A stretch of 64,000 nt of DNA from MFD00082-c5 sp963697995 (GTDB lineage: Bacteria > Chlamydiota > Chlamydiia > Chlamydiales > JAJFMB01): assembly GCA_963697995.1 (NCBI GenBank), contig OY969110.1:682001-746000 (forward strand). The letters run 5' to 3'. The notes beneath the pieces were generated by a model. The model was not told where the DNA came from. It worked only from the letters and a program-made list of their open reading frames with translations, and made no database searches. Below are positions 35,427-44,371 of the stretch, piece after piece. Each line of letters begins with the position of its first letter. Position 1 is the stretch's first letter. A program made the translations under genes and the position numbers.

Positions 35427-38177
35427 TCATTTTCCCATGAGAGAGTCGCCAAAAGAAACAGTGGTATACTCATAATGATTCAGAAAAACGCCCCATGTGG
35501 GGCTTTTATGGCTCCCATCGAGCCACTTTTTCCAATCGGGTAAAGGGTAACCTGTGAGCCCAATCTCATCCACCCTCCAAAGCTCTACTTCCCCTGTACC
35601 CGGATTCACAACAAACGCAAACAAATCTTTTACCCAGTTGGTATCGGCAAAAAAAATAGGTTTTGGAAAAGCTAAATTTAATTTTCGCATCGTATCCAAC
35701 AAATGGGCCTGAATATTAAACGAAAATTGAGTTCTTTTAGTCAAAAACAAAACAAGCGCTCTCACCAAATCAAACATTTGACTGGCTGGCAAAATATCAA
35801 ACCGATTAAACGATTTTTGAATATCATCAACTGCTCCTTCAATCCCCTCAAAAGGCCATTTTAGAGCTTCTATCACCTGTAACAGACGATCCTTCACTAA
35901 ATCTCCGCGAGTTAAAGGAAGCGATTGATAAAGCAGGTGATCCACAATCTCCTCCCGTATGGAAACTTCCCTTAAAATCTCTTGTCTAAACTCTTGCGGT
36001 GACATCTTCCCATAAAAGAGGGGAGCCACTTGAGAAAGAGCGTCGCTTTGCGATTGAGGCACCATTTTTTTTAATAGATCGATCAAGGCTCTAAGCTCAT
36101 AAGGATCTAGAATTTGTTGATAGAGAAAATGATTCATTTCCGTTAAAAACCGATCTCTTAAATCGATATAAGTGTAGGCATCTTTCTTGGTAGCTGAAAA
36201 AAATGGTTCATAGCGGGGTTTAAAAAGAAAAGCGTGGGTGGGAGAGTGCATTAAAAATGAACCGCGCCCCTCTTGTAAAAAATCATCTAACCTTTTAGGA
36301 GGCATCTCTTTAATCTGATCGACTAAAAAGGTGAGAAGCTCCATCGGATTTTCAACCCACCGCTCCTTTTCTGTTAATTTACCCTCCGTCTTAAAATAGC
36401 AAGAAACAAGCGTTGTAATAGCGCCACCAGAGGTGTAAACCCAAGGTTTTTTAGCGATCTGATCTAAATGGTTTAATGGATCTTTGATTGGTTGAATATT
36501 GTGCGCTTTTGCCATTCGATAGAAAGCCGTCTCCAAAAACTCTTCTGTCCTCACATGGGAAATAATCGTTGTCACGACCTCCGATACAATCCCCTCCATC
36601 CCTTTAAATTCAGGATTTGTCGTAAACTCGTTTTCTGTTGCTGTAAAAAAGGAAACGAGAGCATCGATATACTCTTTTGGGGAATAAATTTTTGTCCAAA
36701 CAGCTGTATTGGCTCTGCCGTGCTTATAAAGAAGACGGAAGCCAGCTGGGGTATCGTCAAAAGGATTCTCTTCAACATCTTGCATATCGGCATCGTAAAT
36801 CTCCTGAAAATAATCTTGAAAAAGTCTATAATACTCTTCAAGCATCACCTCGTAAAGCTTGGCTATTCCTTGAGCTTGATAATGCGTTTTATCTCTTAAC
36901 TCTTCCACCGAGCGAAACTCATTGACTTTCATTTGATATTCAAGATTTAACCATTTCCCTTCCTGCTCGGAAGAGATGGCCTTCATACGCGACTCTAATC
37001 CCTTGATTACAGTGAAAAGTTGCTCATACTCAAATTGGTAATCCTGAACTTTTCGATTCAACTCATCAAGCTTACCCTTTAATAGCTCGTAAACTTTTTC
37101 TCCGATGCCTCCCCGATCCTCTCTTAAAAAACCAAGTGAGGAGTAAAGATTCCACCTCGTAAAATCAGCCTTTGTTTCGGCAAAAGAGGCGATCGTATAC
37201 TCCCACGTCTTTAAAAGAGTGTTCTCAGCAAGCCCCTTAAATGCCTCTTGAGCCAAATGAAACGCTTTTGAAAAAGCATCGCCTGATTTAAATTTTCCAA
37301 TAAAGCGTCTTAGTAAAGAATCAGCATTTGTCACAACTTGAGGCTCTTGAATCATTTCATTAAAAGTGTCCCTAATCTCCTTAACCTGCTCTTTTAAAAC
37401 GGTTGCCTTAAGGACCCCTGCGGCTTGAAGCGCCGTCACAAGGCCCGGCGCTTGCCAAATCGGGGGTTCAAATCCAGTCTCTGTTTTTTGAAGAAGAAAA
37501 GGTTTTTTTAAATCCCCATTGCCAGAGGTTGTACTTAAAGGAACGGCATACTCTACCCCCCCAAAAGTCCTCTTGATCCTTCCTGTACCAAGCATCTCAG
37601 CTAAATCTTTTAAAAATTGCTTTGGTTGCTCATTGTGGACTAAAATAGCTGGGGCCGTTGCAAAACAAGAGCCCACATTTTGTCTTAAAAAACAAAACCA
37701 AGCAGAGAGCGCAGCTCTTCTTGTCTCAGCATCCCCAATAGGAGTTTTTGGAGGTAGCGCAAGGGTGTCTCGAATCACCTGTTCTGCAACTAAATGGTTG
37801 TAGGGCTTTGAGATCTGTAAAAGAGCCTGTTTTAAAGATTTGTCCTGAGACAAACACTTCAATACGTGCAAGATCTGCTCTTGACGCCTCCCATCGTGCT
37901 CTCTTCCTGGACCAATTGAGTAAAGTGTTTTTTTAAATTCAACTAAAGTAGCAGCTAATTTCTCTTCGTCTAATTGACCTAAATCGTTAATTAACAAGGT
38001 GGCAAGCTTTCTTGAAAGAAGGGCGTTTCTGACAGAGCAAGACTCTTGAATCTCGGTTAAATCCAAACGATAAGAGAGCGTTTCGAGCTCATTTTCGGTT
38101 GCAAAAACTCTATAAAGACGTCTAAAAAAATTCGGATCACTTGTGGAAACTTTAGCAAGATCAGAAGGGTAGCTCAT
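35427..38177 (-). CDS. Large conserved hypothetical protein, papain-like cysteine-protease candidate
   Basis: A 916-residue protein with no signal peptide or membrane helix. Residues 161-180 read FCFLRQNVGSCFATAPAILV: Gln166 and Cys171 in a Q-x4-C-(F/W)-A context as in papain-fold proteases (oxyanion Gln, nucleophile Cys before an aromatic). About 470 residues later comes SFLMHSPTHAFLF, a candidate His. Near the end is FFADTNWVKDLFAFVVNPGTGEVELW, a candidate Asp/Asn-aromatic site. The intervening part is helical. I infer a large cysteine peptidase; alternatives are a non-catalytic structural protein. It is divergent from thrS, in the position of Chlamydia CT580 (from memory). Confidence 0.65.
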   Translation of the reverse strand: MSYPSDLAKVSTSDPNFFRRLYRVFATENELETLSYRLDLTEIQESCSVRNALLSRKLATLLINDLGQLDEEKLAATLVEFKKTLYSIGPGREHDGRRQEQILHVLKCLSQDKSLKQALLQISKPYNHLVAEQVIRDTLALPPKTPIGDAETRRAALSAWFCFLRQNVGSCFATAPAILVHNEQPKQFLKDLAEMLGTGRIKRTFGGVEYAVPLSTTSGNGDLKKPFLLQKTETGFEPPIWQAPGLVTALQAAGVLKATVLKEQVKEIRDTFNEMIQEPQVVTNADSLLRRFIGKFKSGDAFSKAFHLAQEAFKGLAENTLLKTWEYTIASFAETKADFTRWNLYSSLGFLREDRGGIGEKVYELLKGKLDELNRKVQDYQFEYEQLFTVIKGLESRMKAISSEQEGKWLNLEYQMKVNEFRSVEELRDKTHYQAQGIAKLYEVMLEEYYRLFQDYFQEIYDADMQDVEENPFDDTPAGFRLLYKHGRANTAVWTKIYSPKEYIDALVSFFTATENEFTTNPEFKGMEGIVSEVVTTIISHVRTEEFLETAFYRMAKAHNIQPIKDPLNHLDQIAKKPWVYTSGGAITTLVSCYFKTEGKLTEKERWVENPMELLTFLVDQIKEMPPKRLDDFLQEGRGSFLMHSPTHAFLFKPRYEPFFSATKKDAYTYIDLRDRFLTEMNHFLYQQILDPYELRALIDLLKKMVPQSQSDALSQVAPLFYGKMSPQEFRQEILREVSIREEIVDHLLYQSLPLTRGDLVKDRLLQVIEALKWPFEGIEGAVDDIQKSFNRFDILPASQMFDLVRALVLFLTKRTQFSFNIQAHLLDTMRKLNLAFPKPIFFADTNWVKDLFAFVVNPGTGEVELWRVDEIGLTGYPLPDWKKWLDGSHKSPTWGVFLNHYEYTTVSFGDSLMGK

Positions 38178-38237
38178 AAAAAATTAAGTTTTTCCTCTTT
38201 TACATCCTACTTGTCTAAAATAACAGAAAAGGAGATA

Positions 38238-40193
38238 ATGTGGACAACTTTTCAATCAATTAATGACTTTTATCTTATGATTTATATCTCTCTAAAAGAT
38301 GGTTCTTCAAAACATATTCCCCGTGGAAGTTCAGCAAAAGACCTTGCCGACTCGCTTCGTTTAAATGCACCCGATCAAGCACTTGCTGCAGTGATCAATG
38401 GCAAGACTTGCGATCTGTCAACACCTTTAAATGAAAATGATAAAGTGCACTTTTTAGATTTCTCTGAAAAAACGGGGAAAGAGGTGTTCTGGCACACCTC
38501 AGCACACGTTTTAGCCCAAGCGGTTCTGCGCCTCTACCCTGAGGCTAAACCCACGATTGGGCCTCCTATCGAAAATGGATTTTACTACGACTTTGCCAAT
38601 CTTACGATTTCCGATTCAGATCTTCCGAAAATCGAAGAGGAAATGAAAAAAATTGTCAGTGAAAATTTTGTTTCAGAAAGAAAAGTTTTTTCAAACAAAT
38701 CGGAAGCTTTAGCAGCTTTTTCAAATAATCCTTATAAAGTTGAATTAATCGAAGGATTTGATCCTAAAGACCCTTTAACGGGGTATAAACAGGGGGAGTT
38801 TTTCGATCTTTGCCGCGGCCCTCATCTCTATAGTTTAGGTAAAATCAAAGCACTTAAGCTAATGAAACTCTCAGGAGCGTATTGGAAGGGGGATAGCAAA
38901 AATGAGATGCTCACAAGGATTTATGGGATCACTTTTCCTGATCGATTAGAGCTTAAAGAATACCTTACAATGTTAGAAGAGGCCAAAAAAAGGGACCACA
39001 AAATTTTAGGTCCAAGACTTGGCCTTTTCTCATTACAAGAAGAGGCCAGCGGTATGCCTTTTATCCATCCAAAAGGAATGATTGTCTGGAACGCTCTCTT
39101 AGATTTTATTCGGGAAAAATTAAATAACGCCTCTTATGTAGAGATTAAGACACCTGTGATGTTGACAAGACAACTCTGGGAAACTTCAGGTCACTGGCAA
39201 AACTACCGGCACAATATGTTCACCTCAGAAATTGAGAAGCACGACTATGCCATTAAACCAATGAACTGCCCAGGATGCATGCTCTACTACGCCCAAGAGA
39301 GCCACAGCTACCGCGATTTACCCTTAAGAGTTGCAGAGATCGGCAACGTGCATCGGTATGAAGCATCTGGAGCCCTTTCAGGACTGTTTAGAGTAAGAAG
39401 CTTCCACCAGGACGATGCTCACATCTTCATGAAACCAGAAGATATTCAAGATGAAATTTTAAAAGTTCTCGAGTTTGCAGATGATGTATATAAAACTTTT
39501 GGCTTAGAGTACCGTTTAGAGCTTTCGACGAAGCCTGAAGAGGGAACGATTGGATCTGATGAAGATTGGGCCATTGCCACTGATGGTTTAAAAAATGCGC
39601 TAGAGGCTGCTGGAAGGCCTTTTAGAATTAATGAAGGGGATGGCGCTTTTTATGGACCTAAAATCGATTTTCACATCAAGGATGCCCTTAAGCGTACCTG
39701 GCAGTGCGGTACGATTCAGTTAGATATGTCGCTACCTGAGCGTTTTCAACTAGAATACAACACCAAAGAAGGAACAAAAAAGCGTCCTATCATGATCCAC
39801 AGGGCTATTTTTGGTTCAGTCGAGCGTTTTTTTGGAATTTTGATCGAACATTTTGCGGGAAAATTCCCTCTTTGGCTATCGCCAAGACCTGTTCGACTGC
39901 TTCCTGTAGCTGACAGACATTTAGAGTATAGCGACAAAATCGCCTCGATGCTTAAAGCACAAGGGATTCACACAGAAGTTGACGCTTCGAACGAATCGCT
40001 CGGAAAAAAAGTGAGATCCGCTCAACTCGACCAGGTGAACTACATCATTACAATTGGTGATCAAGAGGTTGAACACGAAACGGTGAATGTGAGAACAAGA
40101 GATAACGTAGTACACGGCGAAGTCTCCCCTCACACCCTCTTAAAAGGGCTAATTCAAGAAAAACAAGAGCGCTCACTCGTGAGTTTATTTTAA
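38238..40193 (+). CDS. thrS: Threonyl-tRNA synthetase
   Basis: The start at ATG 38238 is directly behind AAAAGGAG and is preferred to 38211 (no site). The 651-residue class II synthetase has a TGS domain (YISLKDGSSKHIPRGSSAKDLADSL), the editing domain with HTSAHVLAQAV and RGPHL, motif 2 in NVHRYEASGALSGLFRVRSFHQDDAHIF, and motif 3 with the anticodon-binding domain at the C-terminus. It charges tRNA-Thr. No T-box leader is visible. The parA gene follows after 19 bases, as in Chlamydia (CT581-CT582, from memory). Confidence 0.97.
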   Translation: MWTTFQSINDFYLMIYISLKDGSSKHIPRGSSAKDLADSLRLNAPDQALAAVINGKTCDLSTPLNENDKVHFLDFSEKTGKEVFWHTSAHVLAQAVLRLYPEAKPTIGPPIENGFYYDFANLTISDSDLPKIEEEMKKIVSENFVSERKVFSNKSEALAAFSNNPYKVELIEGFDPKDPLTGYKQGEFFDLCRGPHLYSLGKIKALKLMKLSGAYWKGDSKNEMLTRIYGITFPDRLELKEYLTMLEEAKKRDHKILGPRLGLFSLQEEASGMPFIHPKGMIVWNALLDFIREKLNNASYVEIKTPVMLTRQLWETSGHWQNYRHNMFTSEIEKHDYAIKPMNCPGCMLYYAQESHSYRDLPLRVAEIGNVHRYEASGALSGLFRVRSFHQDDAHIFMKPEDIQDEILKVLEFADDVYKTFGLEYRLELSTKPEEGTIGSDEDWAIATDGLKNALEAAGRPFRINEGDGAFYGPKIDFHIKDALKRTWQCGTIQLDMSLPERFQLEYNTKEGTKKRPIMIHRAIFGSVERFFGILIEHFAGKFPLWLSPRPVRLLPVADRHLEYSDKIASMLKAQGIHTEVDASNESLGKKVRSAQLDQVNYIITIGDQEVEHETVNVRTRDNVVHGEVSPHTLLKGLIQEKQERSLVSLF

Positions 40194-40212
40194 CGGGAGA
40201 ATAGGTTCATTT

Positions 40213-40989
40213 ATGGATATTATCGCTATCAGTAGCTTTAAAGGGGGCACAGCCAAAACATCTACGGCTATCCACCTAGGATCTGCTTTTGCTAAGTTTC
40301 ATAAAAAAAAAGTGTTACTGATCGATTTTGACGCTCAAGCCAATTTAACAACGGGTTTAGGGTTTGACCCGGATGAAAACGACAGTTTAGCCTCAGTTCT
40401 TCAAGGAGAAAAGGGAATAAGGGAAGTTCTTTTGTCGACAGAGATTGAAAATCTCGACTTAATACCTGCAGACACATGGCTTGAAAGGGTAGAAGTGACA
40501 GGCAACTTAGCTAAAGACCGCTACTCTCACGAGCGTTTAAAACAACTTCTAGAGCCTCTTCCCTACGATATCATCATCATCGATACCCCTCCTTCTCTTT
40601 GCTGGTTAACAGAATCAGCTCTTATCGCAGCCAATCACACTTTAGTGTGTGCTACAACGGAATTTTACAGTGTCAAAGGGTTAACGAGACTGTCTCAATT
40701 TATTGAAAATATTGGTAAAAGACATCCTGTAAATGTGCTTGGAGTGCTTTTGTCGTTCTGGAACGCACGTGGAAAGAGCAACGAGGCTTTTTTAAATGTT
40801 GTTGCGCAAACGTTCCCAGAGAAGCTTTTAGAAGCTAAAATTCGACGAGACATTGCTGTCTCCGAGGCTTCAATTTTTGGAAAACCAGTGTTTGAAACGG
40901 CTCCTTTTTCAAGAGCCTCACAAGATTTTATGGCGGCCTCACAAGAGATCATCAAACGCATGAACACATGTCAAGCCGCTTTACATTAA
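40213..40989 (+). CDS. parA: ParA/Soj-family partition ATPase (chromosomal pGP5-D-type)
   Basis: The 258-residue ATPase has the deviant Walker A FKGGTAKTSTAIHLG with the signature lysine, LLIDFDAQANLTTGLG, and IIIDTPPSLCWLTESAL (Walker B). Such proteins segregate chromosomes or plasmids with a ParB-type partner and a centromere site. No parB is present in the window. In Chlamydia the homologous gene is followed directly by a pGP6-D-like gene. Here that gene is 725 bases further on, behind a tandem repeat array. It sits 19 bases after thrS. Confidence 0.92.
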   Translation: MDIIAISSFKGGTAKTSTAIHLGSAFAKFHKKKVLLIDFDAQANLTTGLGFDPDENDSLASVLQGEKGIREVLLSTEIENLDLIPADTWLERVEVTGNLAKDRYSHERLKQLLEPLPYDIIIIDTPPSLCWLTESALIAANHTLVCATTEFYSVKGLTRLSQFIENIGKRHPVNVLGVLLSFWNARGKSNEAFLNVVAQTFPEKLLEAKIRRDIAVSEASIFGKPVFETAPFSRASQDFMAASQEIIKRMNTCQAALH

Positions 40990-41068
40990 AACATCTTTCA
41001 AAGGCGAACATCCGTTTTTTGTATCTTGAAATCTTCAAACCGACTAATCGTATCAAAACCACAGAGGG

Positions 41069-41530
41069 ATTAAACATAGAAAAAAAGCACCTGTTCTTTC
41101 CAGTCTTCGCCTTTTTTTTCAAGTCAACTCATCATGTCAAACAGCTTTACAGTGTGTTTCTTTCACATACACAAGGGAATTAAACATGGAATAAAAAACG
41201 CACGCTCTTGCAAGTCTTCGCCTTTTTTTTCAAGTCAACTCATCATGTCAAGCAGCTTTACAACGCATTTCTTTCACATGCACAAGGGAATTAAATATGA
41301 AATAAAAAGTGCCCGTTCTTTCCAGTCTTCGCCTTTTTTTTTCAAGTCAACTTATCATGTCAAGAAGCTTTACAACGCATTTCTTTCACATGCACAAGGG
41401 AATTAAATATGAAATAAAAAGTGCCCGTTCTTTCCAGTCTTCGCCTTTTTTTTTCAAGTCAACTTATCATGTCAAGAAGCTTTACAACGCATTTCTTTCA
41501 CATGCACAAGGAAATTAAACATGAAAGAAA
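41069..41530 (+). repeat. Four-copy 111-bp tandem repeat between parA and the pGP6-D homologue
   Basis: Boundary motif TCGCCTTTTTTT recurs at 41107, 41218, 41329 and 41441, a period of 111, 111 and 112 bases. Each unit holds CAAGTCAACT(C/T)ATCATGTC, AGCTTTACA, TTTCTTTCACATGCACAAGG and GGAATTAAA(T/C)ATG. The last two units are nearly identical; the first diverges most. Frames across it restart in each unit and are not independent genes. The remaining 40990-41713 sequence is AT-rich and holds no other gene. The place directly after parA makes a partition (centromere-like) site one possibility. Confidence 0.9.
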
Positions 41531-41713
41531 CACGCAAATCGTATCAATTTTGTCTTTATGTTGAATTCTTCTAAAAAGCTCTAATACTCTTCATATCGCT
41601 TCACGCGTCTTAAAATAAATTGAAACTTATTTCAAATTACTCTATATTTAACGACGAGTTTTTACGATCATTTTCAAACGAAAACTTGAATTAATTTTCA
41701 CAAGAGGATTTTC

Positions 41714-42451
41714 ATGAGCCAAGTCAATACTCTTCTTTCAAGAAGACTACAACCCTCCGACAATAAAAAAATGGCAGCCCTAGCAAAAGAATCTGCTGAA
41801 GGGGGAAGATCTGGTTTTACAGGAATTTTTACAATTGTTGAACTAACTGATGCTGAAAAAGAAAAAATTGCTGAAATATTAAAATCGTTTGCCAAAAACG
41901 AAGAGTCGATCGAAGAAGATTTAAACTCTCTTATCTCTTTAACATCTGAAGTTAAAGCGATTAACAACCAAGCGACTATTTTACATGGAGAGCGCATTAA
42001 ACGAGCACACTCTATACTAACCCGCTATAAAGATGGAGCGTTTACAGCCTGGCTTCTCAATGCCTACGGCAATAGACAAACCCCCTATAACTTCATGAAA
42101 TACTATGAGTTTTACAACAAGATGCCGACACCTCTACGTACACAAATCGAAGCTATGCCAAGACAAGCCATTTACACATTAGCTACAAGAAATGGTTCCC
42201 TTGAGGAAAAAAAAGAACTGATCTCCTCATATAAAGGGGAAACAAAAATCGAAGTGCTCGACCTCATTAGGCAAAAATTCCCCCTAGAATCTAAAGATAA
42301 ACGAAAGAGCAATATCGGAAATAGTGCCATTTTGTCGCTAAAAAAAATAGCTGACCAACTCGCCGAAAAACCACTCATCCTTACACGAGATCAAAAAAAT
42401 ACGCTGTATGATCTATTAGCGCATCTTCATCATCTCATCAACAAATCTTAA
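41714..42451 (+). CDS. Chlamydial pGP6-D-like protein (CT583/Gp6D type)
   Basis: The 245-residue protein resembles virulence-plasmid protein pGP6-D and its chromosomal relative. Shared features from memory of that family: ILHGERIKRAHSIL, FTAWLLNAYGNRQTPYNFMKYYEFYNKMPTPLRTQIEAMPRQAIYTLATRNGSLEEKKELI, then a helical C-terminus. No catalytic motif is known; genes of this family accompany parA (pGP5-D) and are thought to act in plasmid/chromosome maintenance or regulation. An AAGAGG precedes the ATG. It is separated from parA by the 111-bp repeats. The next gene follows after 16 bases. Confidence 0.83.
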   Translation: MSQVNTLLSRRLQPSDNKKMAALAKESAEGGRSGFTGIFTIVELTDAEKEKIAEILKSFAKNEESIEEDLNSLISLTSEVKAINNQATILHGERIKRAHSILTRYKDGAFTAWLLNAYGNRQTPYNFMKYYEFYNKMPTPLRTQIEAMPRQAIYTLATRNGSLEEKKELISSYKGETKIEVLDLIRQKFPLESKDKRKSNIGNSAILSLKKIADQLAEKPLILTRDQKNTLYDLLAHLHHLINKS

Positions 42452-42467
42452 AACAAAGAAGGTTATA

Positions 42468-42989
42468 ATGAATAAATTAATCTATTTTTTACTTTTAGTT
42501 ACCCCTATTTTTGTGACTCCGTCACACGCTTTTACCGCTGAGGCTGTTGCACCAGCAGATGTTCCCAGCTATTTTACCCATTTTTGGACAGGTAATGAAT
42601 CGCTAAAAAAGATTTTTTTCAACATCACGCTTGAACAAGGTATTGAAGTTCAAAAAACTTATCGATATATTCAATTTAGCAACGGACAAGCTTGCGAATT
42701 TACTTGTAATCCTCAAGAAGGGTATAAATTTGAAACCGAAAGCGGTGTATTGGAAGAACTTAAAGTTACTGTTGAATTGTCTAACACATTAGACCCTAAG
42801 AAAATTAATTACGTTATTAAAACTGAATGTAAATTCAAGAAAACAGGCTTTTTTATTAACACATCGACAACATTAAAAAGATCTTCTTCTGGTGTTTTGT
42901 ACACCTCTTCAATTAATCTAAGTGAAAGAGCAGAATTAGTGCTTTTTGCTGACGAGTCGAATAAAGCTATCGTTATTTTCAATCAATAA
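42468..42989 (+). CDS. Secreted hypothetical protein, 173 residues
   Basis: The N-terminus MNKLIYFLLLVTPIFVTPSHAFTA is a signal peptide with cleavage after SHA. The mature part is small, beta-rich in appearance, with three cysteines (ACEFTC and TECKF). No family recognised. It lies 16 bases after the pGP6-D-like gene with an AGAAGG site, so likely co-transcribed. A strong hairpin follows the stop. Periplasmic or outer-envelope location is inferred from the signal peptide alone. Confidence 0.72.
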   Translation: MNKLIYFLLLVTPIFVTPSHAFTAEAVAPADVPSYFTHFWTGNESLKKIFFNITLEQGIEVQKTYRYIQFSNGQACEFTCNPQEGYKFETESGVLEELKVTVELSNTLDPKKINYVIKTECKFKKTGFFINTSTTLKRSSSGVLYTSSINLSERAELVLFADESNKAIVIFNQ

Positions 42990-43001
42990 ATTCTCTTCAA
43001 A

Positions 43002-43032
43002 TCCCCCCATTTGCCCATGCAATTGTGGGGGA
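43002..43032. terminator. Bidirectional hairpin terminator
   Basis: The stem TCCCCCCATT / AATTGTGGGGGA, with an inner TTGC-CCAT-GCAA loop region, lies between the convergent genes ending at 42989 and 43034. GC-rich stem with T-containing flanks on both sides; it probably ends transcription from both directions. Confidence 0.6.
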
Positions 43033-43033
43033 T

Positions 43034-43444
43034 CTATCTTCTAGACCTAACATACGCATAATCGCGTTTCTCTTTCTCTTCAAAATAAGAGCGCCAAACG
43101 TCAGCAAGATAAGCAAAATCATCGATCATTCGTTCCATCTTTTTAGGATGCAATCCTTCAGTTCCTTCAACAGAAATAAGCCAAACACAACTCATAGCCT
43201 CATCGACACTGACAAAACTATTTAGAAAATCTTTTTCGGGAAGAGGACCTTCCCCTTTTTCAATAGCTTCTCTAATAGATAGAGGAATAAATCCCTCTCC
43301 TTGAAAAACAATTGTCTTAAAGGACAGCTTTTTAGATTCGTCGAAAATTCTTAAGACGACAGTAGACTCGCCAACAACAATTGTTGTCTCATCTCCTTTA
43401 ATTAGGCCACATAAAGCTGTTTTCAAACTCTTTTGAAGAACCAT
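43034..43444 (-). CDS. Small acidic hypothetical protein, possible secretion-chaperone-like
   Basis: The ATG at 43444 lies behind GGAGGGG and is preferred to 43462. The 136-residue product has alternating beta strands (TTIVVGESTVVLRIFDES, LSFKTIVFQGEG), then helices. The size, low pI and alpha-beta layout resemble class I type III secretion chaperones, but no diagnostic motif is present. No paired effector is obvious; the secreted protein convergent at 42468 has a Sec signal instead. Treated as hypothetical. Confidence 0.6.
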   Translation of the reverse strand: MVLQKSLKTALCGLIKGDETTIVVGESTVVLRIFDESKKLSFKTIVFQGEGFIPLSIREAIEKGEGPLPEKDFLNSFVSVDEAMSCVWLISVEGTEGLHPKKMERMIDDFAYLADVWRSYFEEKEKRDYAYVRSRR

Positions 43445-43660
43445 ATGCCCGCCCCTCCACATTCCATTATATCAAATACAAATATTACTCTAGTACGATT
43501 TACCTCTTCTTAACAAAAATTTAACAATAGAAGCAATTGTTTTTACTACAACAGTTCCCGCTGCAGGATTTTTACTTGGAGGATGCTTAAGAAAAATGAC
43601 TTTTTTGACAGACGAAACAGCCGACCCCTTGTGGATTTGGCTATGCATTCTTTTAAAAAA

Positions 43661-43680
43661 GGACTTTTTCAGGAGCGACC
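43661..43680 (+). repeat. Degenerate MITE terminal-repeat remnant (tentative)
   Basis: GGACTTTTTCAGGAGCGACC matches the inner and middle part of the MITE end (GGACTTTTTCAGGGCCGACTA) with three differences. No partner repeat was found in the 43463-43705 gap, which otherwise holds AT-rich sequence and no supported gene. It could be an old solo end. Confidence 0.35.
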
Positions 43681-43705
43681 AAAATAGGCGGGGAGAGCTT
43701 AAGCA

Positions 43706-44371
43706 TTACCAAAGAATGGGTTCTTGGGAAAGACTACGTAAGAAGGAGTTCACTTTAGAAAAATGGCGACAGCCTAAAAATCCGCGATGAGCAGACAAAG
43801 GGGAAGGGTGTGGCGCCACCAAAACTTTATGAGGTGATTTGATATCGACTCCCTTCTCTTGAGCAGATCGTCCCCACAGGAGGAATATGACGGGATCTTT
43901 TTTCTCCGCTATCTTTCTAATCACAGCACTTGTGAAAGTTTCCCATCCCCGTCCCTGATGAGAAAGCGGCTCTCCCTCCCTAACAGTAAGGGTCGTGTTG
44001 AGGAGAAAAACGCCTTGTTTTGCCCATCTTACCAACGAGCCACTTTTGGGAATTTGTGTCCCGATATCAGCCTCGATCTCTTTGAATATATTAAGTAAGG
44101 AAGGGGGTTTTAATACTCCTTCTGGGACGCTAAAAGCAAGGCCTTCAGCCTGCCCTTTTCCGTGATACGGATCTTGCCCGACAATGACAACGCGAATAGC
44201 GTCAAAATTGGTTAATTGAAAGGCATTAAAGACAAGCTCTCTACTTGGATAGACGGGAATATTTCCCAACCTCTCCTGACTTAAAAATTCGCTCAACTCT
44301 TTAAGATATGGCTGCTTTGATTCAGACTCTAAAGCCTTTTGCCAGCTCGAACTTAAAAAATGGAACATCAC
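43706..44371 (-). CDS. ung: Uracil-DNA glycosylase
   Basis: The 221-residue family 1 UDG removes uracil from DNA. It shows the catalytic GQDPYHGKGQAEGLAFSV (Asp general base), LLNTTLTVREGEPLSHQGRGWE, VIFLLWGRSAQEKG and the His-loop APHPSPLSAHRGFLGCRHFS. All active-site residues are present and the length is normal. It overlaps the upstream 349-codon orphan by 4 bases, so the two are coupled. Confidence 0.97.
   Translation of the reverse strand: MMFHFLSSSWQKALESESKQPYLKELSEFLSQERLGNIPVYPSRELVFNAFQLTNFDAIRVVIVGQDPYHGKGQAEGLAFSVPEGVLKPPSLLNIFKEIEADIGTQIPKSGSLVRWAKQGVFLLNTTLTVREGEPLSHQGRGWETFTSAVIRKIAEKKDPVIFLLWGRSAQEKGVDIKSPHKVLVAPHPSPLSAHRGFLGCRHFSKVNSFLRSLSQEPILW

Noticed and set aside
38178..38237. 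T-box leader for thrS
   Set aside because: Too short, no stem-loop with the T-box sequence and no terminator fold.
41134..41518. Open frames with repeated SSPFFFKSTYHVKKLY segments
   Set aside because: They mirror the 111-bp repeat (111 is a multiple of three, so the frame persists) but have no ribosome-binding site and stop at unit differences.
41069..41530. CRISPR-like array
   Set aside because: No short repeat with variable spacers; the units are near-identical along their full length.
43596..43790. 64-codon plus-strand frame near ung
   Set aside because: No ribosome-binding site, overlaps the ung 3' end, and includes the degenerate MITE end.
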